A stretch of 64,000 nucleotides of DNA from Flavobacterium sp. TR2. GTDB lineage: Bacteria > Bacteroidota > Bacteroidia > Flavobacteriales > Flavobacteriaceae. Below the pieces are notes generated by a model. The model was not told where the DNA came from and searched no databases. It was given only the letters and a program-made list of their open reading frames with translations. The stretch's first letter is position 1. Each line of letters begins with the position of its first letter. This document shows positions 1 through 8,260 of this stretch, in pieces. A program made the position numbers and the translations under genes. Location of the stretch: NCBI RefSeq assembly GCF_025252405.1, contig NZ_CP104307.1, positions 62,001 to 126,000 of the forward strand, in the 5' to 3' direction.

Positions 1-1
1 C

Positions 2-37
2 AAAAGGTCAGGTAATTTATTTTACTTGACCTTTTTC
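2..37. terminator. Hairpin terminator of a gene left of the window
   Basis: Arms at 2-15 and 22-35 pair over 14 positions with one G-T wobble, and a short T run follows. It most likely ends transcription of a gene lying upstream of the window. The rest of 38-209 shows no gene. Confidence 0.6.
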
Positions 38-209
38 TTTTTAAGAACTATCAGAACCAAAAATTAGCGTTTTATAAAACGGCTTTAAATTTTCCTTGTA
101 CAATTTCTTCAATCTCCAGCCATTATTTCAAAAAGAAATTCTCTTACAAAATAAAAACTTTCTTAAATTCGTTGAGAAATAATTAAATCACTAATCCCAA
201 ATTAGTTTT

Positions 210-710
210 ATGAAAAACCTACTATTAGCATCATTAATCATGATGACGTGCTCTATCTGGGCACAATCTGCAACTGGCTATTTTGATAAAGCCATGAAAA
301 AAGCTGAGGCCGGCAATACCAAAGGTGCAATTGCCGATTATACTAAAGCCATCAGTATGAATTCTAAATTTGTCGAAGCCTACCAAAACCGCGGTGTGGC
401 AAAACTCAAATTAAATGACTTAAAAGGAGCTCAAGCCGACTTCAGCAAAACGATAGAGCTAGACAGCATGAATGCTGATGCTTTTACTGGCAGAGCTAAT
501 GTTAACTACAAACTGCAAAACTATCAAGGAACAATTGATGACTGCACCTCTTCTTTAGGTTTAAATCCGAAAGATTATATTGCTTACAATTTAAGAGGTT
601 TGGCCTACAATAAAATCGGTGACAAAAAAAATTCATGCAAAGATTTTACAAAAGCAATCGAATTGGGAAGCCAGAGTGCAATAAAAAACAAAGCGACTTT
701 CTGTAAATAA
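210..710 (+). CDS. Secreted tetratricopeptide repeat protein
   Basis: A 166-residue protein that begins with a Sec-type signal peptide (residues 1-19, ending near IWAQS) and then carries about three TPR units (roughly 22-55, 56-89 and 90-123, with a partial fourth). The repeats show the usual A/G/Y spacing, for example AYQNRGVAKLKLNDLKGA. TPR proteins are protein-binding scaffolds; the partner here is unknown. It stands alone, with its own terminator 22 bp downstream, so it is probably monocistronic. The product is likely periplasmic. No catalytic motif is visible. Confidence 0.85.
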   Translation: MKNLLLASLIMMTCSIWAQSATGYFDKAMKKAEAGNTKGAIADYTKAISMNSKFVEAYQNRGVAKLKLNDLKGAQADFSKTIELDSMNADAFTGRANVNYKLQNYQGTIDDCTSSLGLNPKDYIAYNLRGLAYNKIGDKKNSCKDFTKAIELGSQSAIKNKATFCK

Positions 711-731
711 TCAAAATCTAAAAATCCAAAA

Positions 732-771
732 AACGGCCTGCATAATAAAATATGCAGGCCGTTCTTTTTAT
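732..771 (+). terminator. Rho-independent terminator after the TPR gene
   Basis: A perfect 13-bp stem (arms 732-744 and 751-763, core ACGGCCTGCATA) with a 6-nt loop is followed by CTTTTTAT. This is a strong intrinsic terminator and separates the TPR gene from the carotenoid operon. Confidence 0.9.
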
Positions 772-778
772 CAAAGTA

Positions 779-832
779 ATATATTTCTTAGAAAATATAT
801 ACCTGATTTTAGGTAAAAAATATATTTTAAAT
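779..832. promoter_or_regulatory. AT-rich palindromic region, possible operator of the CarH-like regulator
   Basis: Overlapping inverted repeats lie here: ATATATTT with AAAATATAT around 779-800, TACCT with AGGTA around a 6-nt spacer (800-815), and a repeat of the ATATATTTT arm at 821-828. They sit just upstream of the predicted promoter of the MerR/B12 regulator gene. MerR-type CarH proteins repress their own promoter, so this is a candidate binding region. The assignment is inference only. Confidence 0.3.
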
Positions 833-895
833 ACGTAAACCCCTAATTCTCTATCTTTTTAATGTAGTTTTAAGGTCGAATATAAGATTTTATTT

Positions 896-903
896 TACAT
901 TTG
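896..903 (+). promoter_or_regulatory. Predicted -7 element upstream of the CarH-like gene
   Basis: TACATTTG matches the Bacteroidota -7 consensus TAnnTTTG and lies 18 bp before the start codon at 922. No clear TTG -33 element is seen at the ideal spacing, which would fit a regulated promoter. Confidence 0.45.
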
Positions 904-921
904 TTGACTTAATCGCGAAAA

Positions 922-1821
922 ATGATAAACAATATAAAAACTGTTTTCAGCATTAAAGATCTTGAGAACTTATCTGGAATAAAAGCGCATACCATACGCA
1001 TCTGGGAAAAGAGATACAACATTCTTGAACCTATGCGAACCGATACAAATATTAGATTTTACAATCTCCAAAACCTGCAGAAACTTTTAAACATTACGTT
1101 ACTGCACGAATACGGCTATAAAATTTCTAAAATTGCAACTTATCCTGAAGAAAAAATACCACAGCTGGTACGTGAAATAATTTCTAGAAAAAACTCTCAA
1201 AACTACGCCATCACTTCCTTTAAAATGGCAATGATGAACTTTGACCAAGAGTTATTCTTCAATACATTCGATTGGCTTATTACCGAAAAAACGTTTAAAG
1301 AAGTTTTTAAAGAACATTTTCTGCCTCTATTAAAAGAGCTGGGATTGTTATGGCAGTCTGAAACGATCACTCCTGCAAATGAACATTTTATGAGTCATTT
1401 AATCAAGCAGAAAATATTGATTTATACTGAGAGTCTTCAAATTAGAAAGCCGGTTAAAACCGACCGAATTTTTGTTTTATCACTTCCGTTAAACGAAATT
1501 CACCAGATCGGATTGCTGTATCTGCAATACGAGATTCTTGATAAAGGCTACAAAACCATTTATCTTGGAGAAAGTATGCCAATCGAGAATTTACAGGATT
1601 TAACCAAACATTTTGAGAACATTACATTTATTTCTTTTATGACTGTTCAGCCGGATCGAAGCGTAATTAATCAATATGTAAAATCGATGGGACAGAAATT
1701 ATTGCACAATAACAATGAAATCTGGCTTATGGGTAAGATGGTGGAATACATAGACAGCAAAGTTTTAACCGACAGAATCCGCATTTTTGATTCGATGGAA
1801 GAAACTATTAATATGCTTTAA
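922..1821 (+). CDS. CarH-like MerR-family B12-dependent photoreceptor/repressor
   Basis: This 299-residue protein has an N-terminal MerR-type winged helix (about 8-78, with IRIWEKRYN typical of the recognition helix). A helical B12-capping domain (about 95-175) and a cobalamin-binding Rossmann domain (about 180-299) follow. Key residues of the CarH/LitR family are visible. The capping motif W-x9-E-H is at W144, E154 and H155, and the base-off cobalamin motif ExHxxG is at E192, H194 and G197. Later Rossmann motifs are less clear: the GG near 270 is replaced by GK. In CarH proteins, AdoCbl-bound tetramers repress carotenoid genes in the dark and light breaks them apart. The gene lies 39 bp upstream of crtI, so it probably controls this operon. 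Light sensing by this copy is inferred. Confidence 0.85.
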   Translation: MINNIKTVFSIKDLENLSGIKAHTIRIWEKRYNILEPMRTDTNIRFYNLQNLQKLLNITLLHEYGYKISKIATYPEEKIPQLVREIISRKNSQNYAITSFKMAMMNFDQELFFNTFDWLITEKTFKEVFKEHFLPLLKELGLLWQSETITPANEHFMSHLIKQKILIYTESLQIRKPVKTDRIFVLSLPLNEIHQIGLLYLQYEILDKGYKTIYLGESMPIENLQDLTKHFENITFISFMTVQPDRSVINQYVKSMGQKLLHNNNEIWLMGKMVEYIDSKVLTDRIRIFDSMEETINML

Positions 1822-1844
1822 GATATTTTTGTTTAAGTTTTTCT

Positions 1845-1861
1845 TATATTTGTTAAACAAA
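1845..1861 (+). promoter_or_regulatory. Internal -7 element and palindrome overlapping the crtI start
   Basis: TATATTTG at 1845-1852 fits the -7 consensus. It overlaps the perfect palindrome TTTGTT-A-AACAAA (1849-1861), which ends on the first base of the crtI ATG. If it is used, the transcript would be almost leaderless and a bound repressor would cover both promoter and start. It may equally be a chance AT-rich match inside an operon. Confidence 0.3.
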
Positions 1862-3327
1862 TGAGAAAAACTATCCAAATAATAGGCTCAGGCTTCTCTT
1901 CTTTGGCAGCCGCGTGTTATCTTGCCCAGCAAGGAAACAAGGTTACTATTTATGAAAAAAATGGTACAATTGGCGGGCGCGCAAGACAATTTAAAGAAGA
2001 TGGTTTTACTTTTGATATGGGCCCGAGCTGGTATTGGATGCCCGATGTTTTTGAACGCTTTTTTCAGGATTTCAACAAAAAACCTTCCGATTACTACGAA
2101 CTGATAAAATTAAATCCAGCCTATAGGGTTTATTTTGGAATTAATGATTTTGTCAGCATTTGTGACAACTTAGAGGAAATAAAACATTCTTTTGAGGTAA
2201 TTGAGAAAGGAAGTGGCCAAAAATTGCAAAACTTTATCGATCAAGCCAAAAGCAATTATGACATTGCAATTAAGAATCTGGTTTATCGTCCGGGGATTTC
2301 TCCTCTTGAGTTAATCACAAAAGAAACCGCATTAAAACTCAATCAGTTTTTTAATACTGTAAGCTCTGATATTAGAAAAAATTTCAAGAATGAAAGATTA
2401 GTCCAGATTCTCGAATTTCCGGTTTTATTTCTTGGAGCTAAGCCAACCAAAACGCCTTCGTTTTACAATTTTATGAATTATGCCGATTTCGGCTTAGGAA
2501 CTTGGCATCCAAAAACTGGAATGTTTGACGTTATTCGAGGAATCGAAAAATTGGCTCTAGAACTTGGCGTTACGATCAAAACCAATGCTTCAATTGATCA
2601 AATAATCGTTGAAAACAAAAACGCCACAGGAATTGTAATAAATGGAGAAATTATAAAAGCAGATATTGTTTTAAGCGGTGCCGACTATCAGCATTCTGAA
2701 ACATTACTCGAAAAAGAGCATCGAATGTATTCTGAAAAATATTGGGAAAGCAGAGTTTTTGCGCCTTCTTCTCTCCTATTTTTTGTTGGCTTCAATAAAA
2801 AAATAGAAAACATTTCGCATCACGCTTTGTTTTTTGATGTCGATTTCAATCAGCACGCGGCAGATATTTACGACAATCCAAAATGGCCTGACGCCCCTTT
2901 ATTCTACGCTAATTTTCCGTCCAAAACAGATGCAACTGCAGCGCCAGACGGCATGGAGTCTGGTTTTTTCTTAATTCCGCTTGCTCCCGGAATCGAAGAT
3001 ACTGAAGCATTGCGAGAAGAATATTTTGAAAAGATAATCACTCGTTTTGAAGAACTTACCCAACAAAAAATTAAAAATAGCATTATATTTAAGAGATCAT
3101 TCTGCAAAAATGACTTTGTAAATGACTATAACGCTTACAAAGGAAATGCTTACGGAATGGCCAATACCTTATTGCAAACGGCTTTTTTAAGGCCGAAAAT
3201 AAAAAGCAAAAAGGTCAAGAATCTATATTTCACAGGACAATTAACCGTTCCTGGCCCGGGTGTTCCGCCCGCATTAATTTCAGGAAAACTAGCCGCTGAA
3301 TTAATTCAAAAATCTTTTAGATCTTAA
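1861..3327 (+). CDS. crtI: Phytoene desaturase CrtI
   Basis: A 488-residue FAD-dependent phytoene desaturase that would convert phytoene to lycopene at the inner membrane. The N-terminus holds the dinucleotide-binding motif GSGFSSLAAACYLAQQG (about 9-25), followed by the acidic FAD-binding YEK and the GGRAR motif. The C-terminus has the CrtI signature NLYFTGQLTVPGPGVPPAL, the second FAD contact. The length is normal for the family. Stop codons lie upstream in frame, so the ATG at 1861 is the start. crtB follows after 3 bp, indicating translational coupling. The number of desaturation steps cannot be read from sequence; four is usual for this family in zeaxanthin producers. Confidence 0.95.
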   Translation: MRKTIQIIGSGFSSLAAACYLAQQGNKVTIYEKNGTIGGRARQFKEDGFTFDMGPSWYWMPDVFERFFQDFNKKPSDYYELIKLNPAYRVYFGINDFVSICDNLEEIKHSFEVIEKGSGQKLQNFIDQAKSNYDIAIKNLVYRPGISPLELITKETALKLNQFFNTVSSDIRKNFKNERLVQILEFPVLFLGAKPTKTPSFYNFMNYADFGLGTWHPKTGMFDVIRGIEKLALELGVTIKTNASIDQIIVENKNATGIVINGEIIKADIVLSGADYQHSETLLEKEHRMYSEKYWESRVFAPSSLLFFVGFNKKIENISHHALFFDVDFNQHAADIYDNPKWPDAPLFYANFPSKTDATAAPDGMESGFFLIPLAPGIEDTEALREEYFEKIITRFEELTQQKIKNSIIFKRSFCKNDFVNDYNAYKGNAYGMANTLLQTAFLRPKIKSKKVKNLYFTGQLTVPGPGVPPALISGKLAAELIQKSFRS

Positions 3328-3330
3328 AAA

Positions 3331-4170
3331 ATGAAATCACTATTCGACGCCGTTTCTTTCAAATGCAGCAAACTGGTAACCAAAAGTTACAGTACATCAT
3401 TTTCGCTTGCTGTTAAAATGCTTTCGCCAAGTATTCGAGATGCCATTTACAGCATTTACGGATTTGTTCGTTTTGCCGATGAAATTGTAGATTCTTTTCA
3501 TGATTACGAAAAGGAATATCTTATTGAAGATTTTGAAAAAGAATATTACAAAGCAGTGCAATTGGGCATCAGCTTAAATCCGATTTTAAATTCATTTCAG
3601 CACACTGTCAAAGAATACAACATCACAGACGATTTGGTTCAGGCATTTCTTAAAAGCATGAAAATGGATCTTATCAAATCCAATTATCAGACCCAAACTG
3701 AATATATAGACTACATTTACGGCTCTGCCGATGTTGTGGGCTTAATGTGCCTAAAGGTTTTTGTTTCTGGAAAAGAGCACAAATACGAACAGCTAAAACA
3801 TGAAGCCATGCGATTGGGCTCTGCCTTTCAGAAAGTGAATTTCTTGAGGGATTTAAAAGATGACAGCACGATCTTGAACCGAGCGTATTTTCCCGGTGTG
3901 AATCTGAATAACTTTAACGAAGATTCAAAAAACCAAATCATCAAAGAAATTGAAGAAGATTTCAGAATTGCTTATCAGGGAATTGTAAAATTGCCAATCG
4001 AAGCAAAATTTGGCGTTTATACTGCTTACGTTTATTATAAAAAATTACTCCAAAAGCTAAAAAACACTCCTTATTACGAAATTGGAAATTCTAGAATTCG
4101 GGTTTCCAATTATACTAAAGCGGGACTTTTAGCGCAGTCTTTTGTGACTTATAAATTGAAGCTGGTTTAA
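3331..4170 (+). CDS. crtB: Phytoene synthase CrtB
   Basis: A 279-residue squalene/phytoene synthase that condenses two geranylgeranyl diphosphates to phytoene, the first committed carotenoid step. Both aspartate-rich Mg-diphosphate motifs are present: DEIVD at 50-54 and D174-LKD-D178 in the FLRDLKDD segment. The length matches bacterial CrtB. It begins 3 bp after the crtI stop, so the two are cotranscribed. The gap to crtZ is 235 bp, long enough for a separate promoter, although I found no convincing one there. Confidence 0.95.
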   Translation: MKSLFDAVSFKCSKLVTKSYSTSFSLAVKMLSPSIRDAIYSIYGFVRFADEIVDSFHDYEKEYLIEDFEKEYYKAVQLGISLNPILNSFQHTVKEYNITDDLVQAFLKSMKMDLIKSNYQTQTEYIDYIYGSADVVGLMCLKVFVSGKEHKYEQLKHEAMRLGSAFQKVNFLRDLKDDSTILNRAYFPGVNLNNFNEDSKNQIIKEIEEDFRIAYQGIVKLPIEAKFGVYTAYVYYKKLLQKLKNTPYYEIGNSRIRVSNYTKAGLLAQSFVTYKLKLV

Positions 4171-4405
4171 TTTTAAACGCATAGAATCATAGCATACTAT
4201 GTCTACAAAAGACGTTTCATTTGCATGAGCAAACATAGCTATGTATTAGAAACTAGTTTCTTTCTATATTTTTTTGGGAATAATAAAAATCTATATTTCT
4301 AATTGTTTAAAAACAAAACAAAATCCTTTTGAGTCAACCTTTTATAATCTAAAGCTACACTCAAAAACAATAAATTGATAATTTTAAAACCTCAACATTT
4401 GTAAA
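4171..4405. other. Intergenic spacer between crtB and crtZ
   Basis: No gene is visible here. It holds small perfect palindromes such as AGAAACTAGTTTCT (around 4247-4260) and ACATAGCTATGT, which could be regulator sites or weak hairpins. No TAnnTTTG element with good spacing was found before crtZ. Confidence 0.4.
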
Positions 4406-4846
4406 ATGATTTCTTTTTTAATCTTTTTAGGCGTTTTTCTGTTCATGGAATGTGTTACTTGGCTAACTCATAAATACGTGATGCATGGTTTTATGTGGTA
4501 TTTTCATGCCGATCATCATCAGCCGAAATATGAAAACACTTTTGAGCGCAACGATATTTTCTTCGTCATTTTTGCCACTCCTAGCATTATCTTATTCTAT
4601 TTTGGCGTTGAAGGCGGGTTCAATTACTTGTTTTTCATTGCCTGTGGCATCACGCTTTACGGAGTTTGTTATTTTTTAATTCACGATGTCTTGATCCATC
4701 AGCGCTTTAAATGGTTTAAAAACACCAAAAACAAATACCTCATCGGACTCAGAAAAGCACATAAAATACATCATAAGCACCTTAACAAAGAAAAAGGAGA
4801 ATGTTTTGGAATGCTTTTCGTGCCGTTTAAATATTATAAGATGTAG
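4406..4846 (+). CDS. crtZ: Beta-carotene 3-hydroxylase CrtZ
   Basis: A 146-residue membrane di-iron hydroxylase that adds 3-hydroxyl groups to the beta-ionone rings, giving zeaxanthin. All four histidine clusters of the fatty acid hydroxylase/CrtZ family are present: H22-x4-H27, H34-x2-H37-H38, H93-x4-H98 and H119-x2-H122-H123. Three to four hydrophobic segments separate them. The length is usual for CrtZ. It needs a lycopene cyclase to supply its substrate and none is encoded in this window, so crtY or an equivalent must lie elsewhere. Confidence 0.93.
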   Translation: MISFLIFLGVFLFMECVTWLTHKYVMHGFMWYFHADHHQPKYENTFERNDIFFVIFATPSIILFYFGVEGGFNYLFFIACGITLYGVCYFLIHDVLIHQRFKWFKNTKNKYLIGLRKAHKIHHKHLNKEKGECFGMLFVPFKYYKM

Positions 4847-4907
4847 CTTAAAACATTAGACAGTGAAGTAATCCTTAACGCTCGCATATTTTAAGAACAA
4901 TTTGATT

Positions 4908-5378
4908 ATGAAATTACACAAGATAGTAACCATACAGCATATAAATGCAAGCGTAGAAGATTGCTGGGATTTCTTCTCGAGCCCTAAAAACCTTCAAACG
5001 ATTACGCTAGACGATATGAATTTCCAAATTCAAGATTACGATGGAAAACTAATGTATCATGGACAAATAATCACTTATACCTTAAAACCGCTTCTCGGAA
5101 TCAAAATTTCTTGGGTAACCGAAATTACGGCCTGCAAGGAAAATGAGTATTTTGTAGACATTCAGCGTTTTGGGCCTTATAAATTATGGCATCACAAACA
5201 CTTCTTTGAACCGGCGCCAGATGGAGGAACAAAAATGACAGACATTGTTCATTACGCTCTTCCGCTCGGAATTTTGGGAAGAATCATGAACCGCTTAATC
5301 GTAAAAAACAAACTCAAAAGCATTTTCGATTATAGATTTAATAAAATCGAAGAATTGTTTAATTCTAAAAAAGCTTAA
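4908..5378 (+). CDS. SRPBCC (START-like) ligand-binding protein in the carotenoid cluster
   Basis: A 156-residue single-domain protein of the SRPBCC/Bet v1 helix-grip fold, a hydrophobic-cavity family. The N-terminal pattern INASVEDCWDFFSSPKNLQTIT is typical, and the middle and C-terminal parts alternate short strands before a final amphipathic helix. I chose the ATG at 4908 over the TTG two codons upstream. It sits between crtZ and the photolyase on the same strand, so a role with carotenoids or membrane lipids is plausible, but no ligand can be named. Confidence 0.75.
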   Translation: MKLHKIVTIQHINASVEDCWDFFSSPKNLQTITLDDMNFQIQDYDGKLMYHGQIITYTLKPLLGIKISWVTEITACKENEYFVDIQRFGPYKLWHHKHFFEPAPDGGTKMTDIVHYALPLGILGRIMNRLIVKNKLKSIFDYRFNKIEELFNSKKA

Positions 5379-5394
5379 AAAATATAAACTCAAA

Positions 5395-5425
5395 AATTCA
5401 TGCCATCAATTCGTGAATTCGTGGC
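5395..5425. repeat. Octamer repeat AATTCGTG, solitary copy
   Basis: Two in-phase copies of AATTCGTG (5408-5423) followed by GC lie just before the photolyase gene. The same words form the arms of the inverted repeat at 56079-56179, so this is a dispersed intergenic word. Confidence 0.6.
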
Positions 5426-5440
5426 AGAAAACCAACAACA

Positions 5441-6736
5441 ATGACAAAACAAAAAGTTACCATTTTCTGGTTCAGACGTGATTTGCGTTTAGAAGACAAT
5501 GCAGGATTATTTCATGCGCTGCAAGCTGATTATCCTGTCGTGCCTCTTTTTATTTTTGATGATGATATTCTGGACCATCTTCCAAAAAATGACGCGAGAG
5601 TAACTTTCATTTACGATTCTCTTGAAAAGATAAATTCAGAATTGAGCCAAATTGATTCTTCCATTTTAATTAAAAAAGGAAAAACAAAAGAAGTTTGGAA
5701 GTCACTTGCAGAAGAATTTGACATTCAAAGCGTTTTCTTCAATAAAGATTACGAACCTTTTGCGATTAAACGAGACGCTGCAATAACTGCACTGCTAAAA
5801 GAAAATAGCATCAAATCGTTTTCTTTTAAGGATCATGTTATTTTTGAGGAAAAAGAAATTGCAAAAGCAGACGGACTTCCCTATACGGTTTACACTCCGT
5901 ACAAAAACAAATGGCTTGAAAAATATAATTTTTCTGGTTCGGCTCCAGAATACGATTCGATTCCATTTCAGTCCAATTTTGCCAAAAATAAATTTAACTT
6001 TCCCGATTTAGCTGCCATTGGTTTTGAAAGAAGTTCCATAAATGTTCAGCCTCATAACTTAACGCAGATTGCGAGTTACAAAGAAACCAGAGATTTTCCT
6101 GCGTTGGACAGCACTTCTTATCTTTCGCCTCATTTGCGTTTTGGAACGGTCAGCATTCGAAAACTGGTAAATTGGGCAAACCGAAAAAATCAGACTTTTT
6201 TAAGCGAATTAATCTGGAGAGAGTTTTTTATTCAGATTTTGTTCAGTTTTCCAAATTGTGTCAATCATAATTTCAAATCTAATTATGACGGCATCCAATG
6301 GAGAAATAACGAAGATGATTTTAAACGCTGGTGCTCCGGAACAACAGGTTACCCAATGGTTGATGCTGGAATGCGCCAGTTAAAAGAAACTGGTTATATG
6401 CACAATCGCGTTCGCATGGTGGTGGCGAGTTTTCTCTGCAAACATTTGCTCATCAATTGGCAGTGGGGCGAAGCTTATTTTGCCGAAAAGCTTTTGGATT
6501 TTGAATTGGCCTCAAACGTAGGAAATTGGCAATGGGCAGCAGGTACAGGCTGCGATGCCGCACCATACTTTAGAGTTTTCAATCCTGAAATCCAACAGCA
6601 AAAGTTTGACCCAAAAGGAGAATACATTCGCAAATGGATTCCCGAATTTGATCTTGGCTACAACGAACCAATGATCGATCATGCTTTTGCTAGAGATCGC
6701 GCAATTGCGACTTATAAGGCTGGGATTTTGAAATGA
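5441..6736 (+). CDS. phrB: Class I deoxyribodipyrimidine photolyase
   Basis: A 431-residue cryptochrome/photolyase family flavoprotein, predicted to use blue light to split cyclobutane pyrimidine dimers. The N-terminal antenna domain begins with the usual FWFRRDLRLEDN. The C-terminal FAD domain carries WREFF, MHNRVRM and the diagnostic segment GNWQWAAGTGCDAAPYFRVF, which includes tryptophans of the electron-transfer chain. The end, FDPKGEYIRKWIPE, matches class I CPD photolyases better than CRY-DASH proteins. Linkage to carotenoid genes and a light-sensing repressor suggests a light-induced protection regulon; shared regulation is inference. Confidence 0.92.
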   Translation: MTKQKVTIFWFRRDLRLEDNAGLFHALQADYPVVPLFIFDDDILDHLPKNDARVTFIYDSLEKINSELSQIDSSILIKKGKTKEVWKSLAEEFDIQSVFFNKDYEPFAIKRDAAITALLKENSIKSFSFKDHVIFEEKEIAKADGLPYTVYTPYKNKWLEKYNFSGSAPEYDSIPFQSNFAKNKFNFPDLAAIGFERSSINVQPHNLTQIASYKETRDFPALDSTSYLSPHLRFGTVSIRKLVNWANRKNQTFLSELIWREFFIQILFSFPNCVNHNFKSNYDGIQWRNNEDDFKRWCSGTTGYPMVDAGMRQLKETGYMHNRVRMVVASFLCKHLLINWQWGEAYFAEKLLDFELASNVGNWQWAAGTGCDAAPYFRVFNPEIQQQKFDPKGEYIRKWIPEFDLGYNEPMIDHAFARDRAIATYKAGILK

Positions 6737-6746
6737 TGTTGTTTTT

Positions 6747-6947
6747 GTTTCAGGTTTCAAGTTTCAAGTTTCAGGTTTCAGGTTTCAGGTTTCAGGTTTC
6801 AGGTTAAGTACTGCGTGTCCTCTCTTTGCGACCCTTCGACTCCGCTCAGGAAGACAAACTAGACAAAAAAAAACTTTGTCAAAGTTTTAAACTTTGACAA
6901 AGTTCTATGTTTAAAATTCGGTCAACGTGAAACTTGAAACCTGAAAC
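6747..6947. repeat. Heptamer-phased inverted repeat cassette enclosing dispersed repeats
   Basis: The left arm is eight in-phase 7-mers (GTTTCAG or GTTTCAA, 6747-6802). The right arm is three 7-mers of the complement (GTGAAAC, TTGAAAC, CTGAAAC, 6927-6947). Between them lie two other repeats: a CCTTCGACTCCGCTCAGG word and an ACTTTGTCAAAGT hairpin. The whole sits between the convergent photolyase and ABC1 genes and could act as a bidirectional hairpin. Confidence 0.75.
6833..6905. repeat. Bipartite dispersed repeat, copy 1
   Basis: CCTTCGACTCCGCTCAGG (6833-6850) is followed by a hairpin with arms AACTTTGTCAAAGTTT and AAACTTTGACAAAGTT (about 6871-6904). The same two-part order occurs at 45352-45432, and the first part alone, inverted, at 44771-44798. 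Confidence 0.7.
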
Positions 6948-6955
6948 AAAAAAAC

Positions 6956-8260
6956 CTAATACTTCAAATAATTATCCACCACAATTTTAGCTTTCAAATC
7001 GAACATTAAATTGTACAAACCAAAGAAAGTGCGGTTCATGTAAATAAAGTGCTTAGAACCTCTATTTCCGTTCATTTTTTTCAGATTTGTATCTTCTGAA
7101 AAGCGTTTTCCTAATTGCGCAATAGCGTTAAAGAACTCTTCATCGGCAAAATCGAAAGTTTCATTTTGAAAAGGTTTTGTAAAAAGCGACAACAAATCAT
7201 GAAACATCTCGGTAAAATATGCTACCTCAGCAGGAGTATCGTCTTGGCGAAGAATTTCCAATTCGAATAATTTCTCGTTGAAAAGCTTTTGGTCTGTAAT
7301 GACATTTTTATTGATCAATTCAAAATACGGTGTGTAAAAATCTTCTGGAATCTGTTTCATACAGCCAAAATCCAAAGCGATTAACTGATTTTGATCGTCA
7401 ACTAAAAAGTTTCCCGGATGCGGATCTGCGTGAACTTTTCGCAAAACATGAATTTGATACATATAGAAATCCCAAAGTGCCTGACCTAATTTATCGCCCG
7501 CTGTCTGATCGGTATTTTTTGCTGTAAACTCAGAAAGATGAATTCCCGTCATCCAATCCATCGTAATGATTTTCTCCGATGAAAACTCCGGATAGTAGTT
7601 CGGAAAATTGATGTTTTCGATTTTACTGCAAGCATCAACCACTTCCTGGCTTTGTTTTAATTCCAGCAAATAGTTGGTTTCTTCAATCAGCTTGTCTTCG
7701 ACTTCTTTAAAATATTTATCAGAATCTTTTCCTTGGAGATTAAACATTCTTATGGCAATTGGTTTTACCAAAGCCAAATCGGACGAAATACTGTTGGCAA
7801 CACCTGGATATTGAATTTTTACGGCAAGTTTTTTATCGCCTTTCTTCGCCAAATGCACTTGACCAATACTTGCCGCATTTACAGAATTTGGGTTAAATTC
7901 ATCAAAAATCTCGTACGGTGTTTTTCCAAAATTGCTCTTGAAAGTTTTTAAAACTAATGGAGCAGAAAGAGGTGGAACAGAAAACTGAGATAACGAAAAC
8001 TTTTCTACGTAGGCTTGCGGCAGAAAGTTCTTGTCCATGCTTAACATTTGAGCCACTTTTAAGGCGCTTCCTTTTAAGCTTTTTAGTCCATCATAAATAT
8101 CTTCGGCATTGTTCTCATTTAATTTATCACGGGTCAGATCTGGGTTAACAATTTTTTCGGCATAATGTTTTACATAGTTTACACCGATTTTAGCGCCTGT
8201 CTGAACCAATTTTCCTGCCCGCTCAATTTTTGAGGTCGGAATATAATCGATTGTTTTCAT
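6956..8260 (-). CDS. ABC1/UbiB-family atypical kinase
   Basis: A 434-residue AarF/UbiB-type protein-kinase-like ATPase; relatives support quinone biosynthesis or membrane lipid metabolism. Visible family motifs are the alanine-rich loop (NAASIGQVH), the lysine strand (KLAVKIQYPGV), the catalytic-loop region ADPHPGNF and the metal-binding DFG. The family's KxGQ motif reads KVAQ here (residues 68-71). It starts one base inside the stop codon of the upstream TetR-like gene, so the two are translationally coupled. No transmembrane helix is evident at the C-terminus. Confidence 0.88.
   Translation of the reverse strand: MKTIDYIPTSKIERAGKLVQTGAKIGVNYVKHYAEKIVNPDLTRDKLNENNAEDIYDGLKSLKGSALKVAQMLSMDKNFLPQAYVEKFSLSQFSVPPLSAPLVLKTFKSNFGKTPYEIFDEFNPNSVNAASIGQVHLAKKGDKKLAVKIQYPGVANSISSDLALVKPIAIRMFNLQGKDSDKYFKEVEDKLIEETNYLLELKQSQEVVDACSKIENINFPNYYPEFSSEKIITMDWMTGIHLSEFTAKNTDQTAGDKLGQALWDFYMYQIHVLRKVHADPHPGNFLVDDQNQLIALDFGCMKQIPEDFYTPYFELINKNVITDQKLFNEKLFELEILRQDDTPAEVAYFTEMFHDLLSLFTKPFQNETFDFADEEFFNAIAQLGKRFSEDTNLKKMNGNRGSKHFIYMNRTFFGLYNLMFDLKAKIVVDNYLKY

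Noticed and set aside
5441..6736. CRY-DASH or signalling cryptochrome
   Set aside because: The C-terminal motifs (GNWQWAAGTG, FDPKGEYIRKW) fit class I CPD photolyases, and there is no C-terminal extension.
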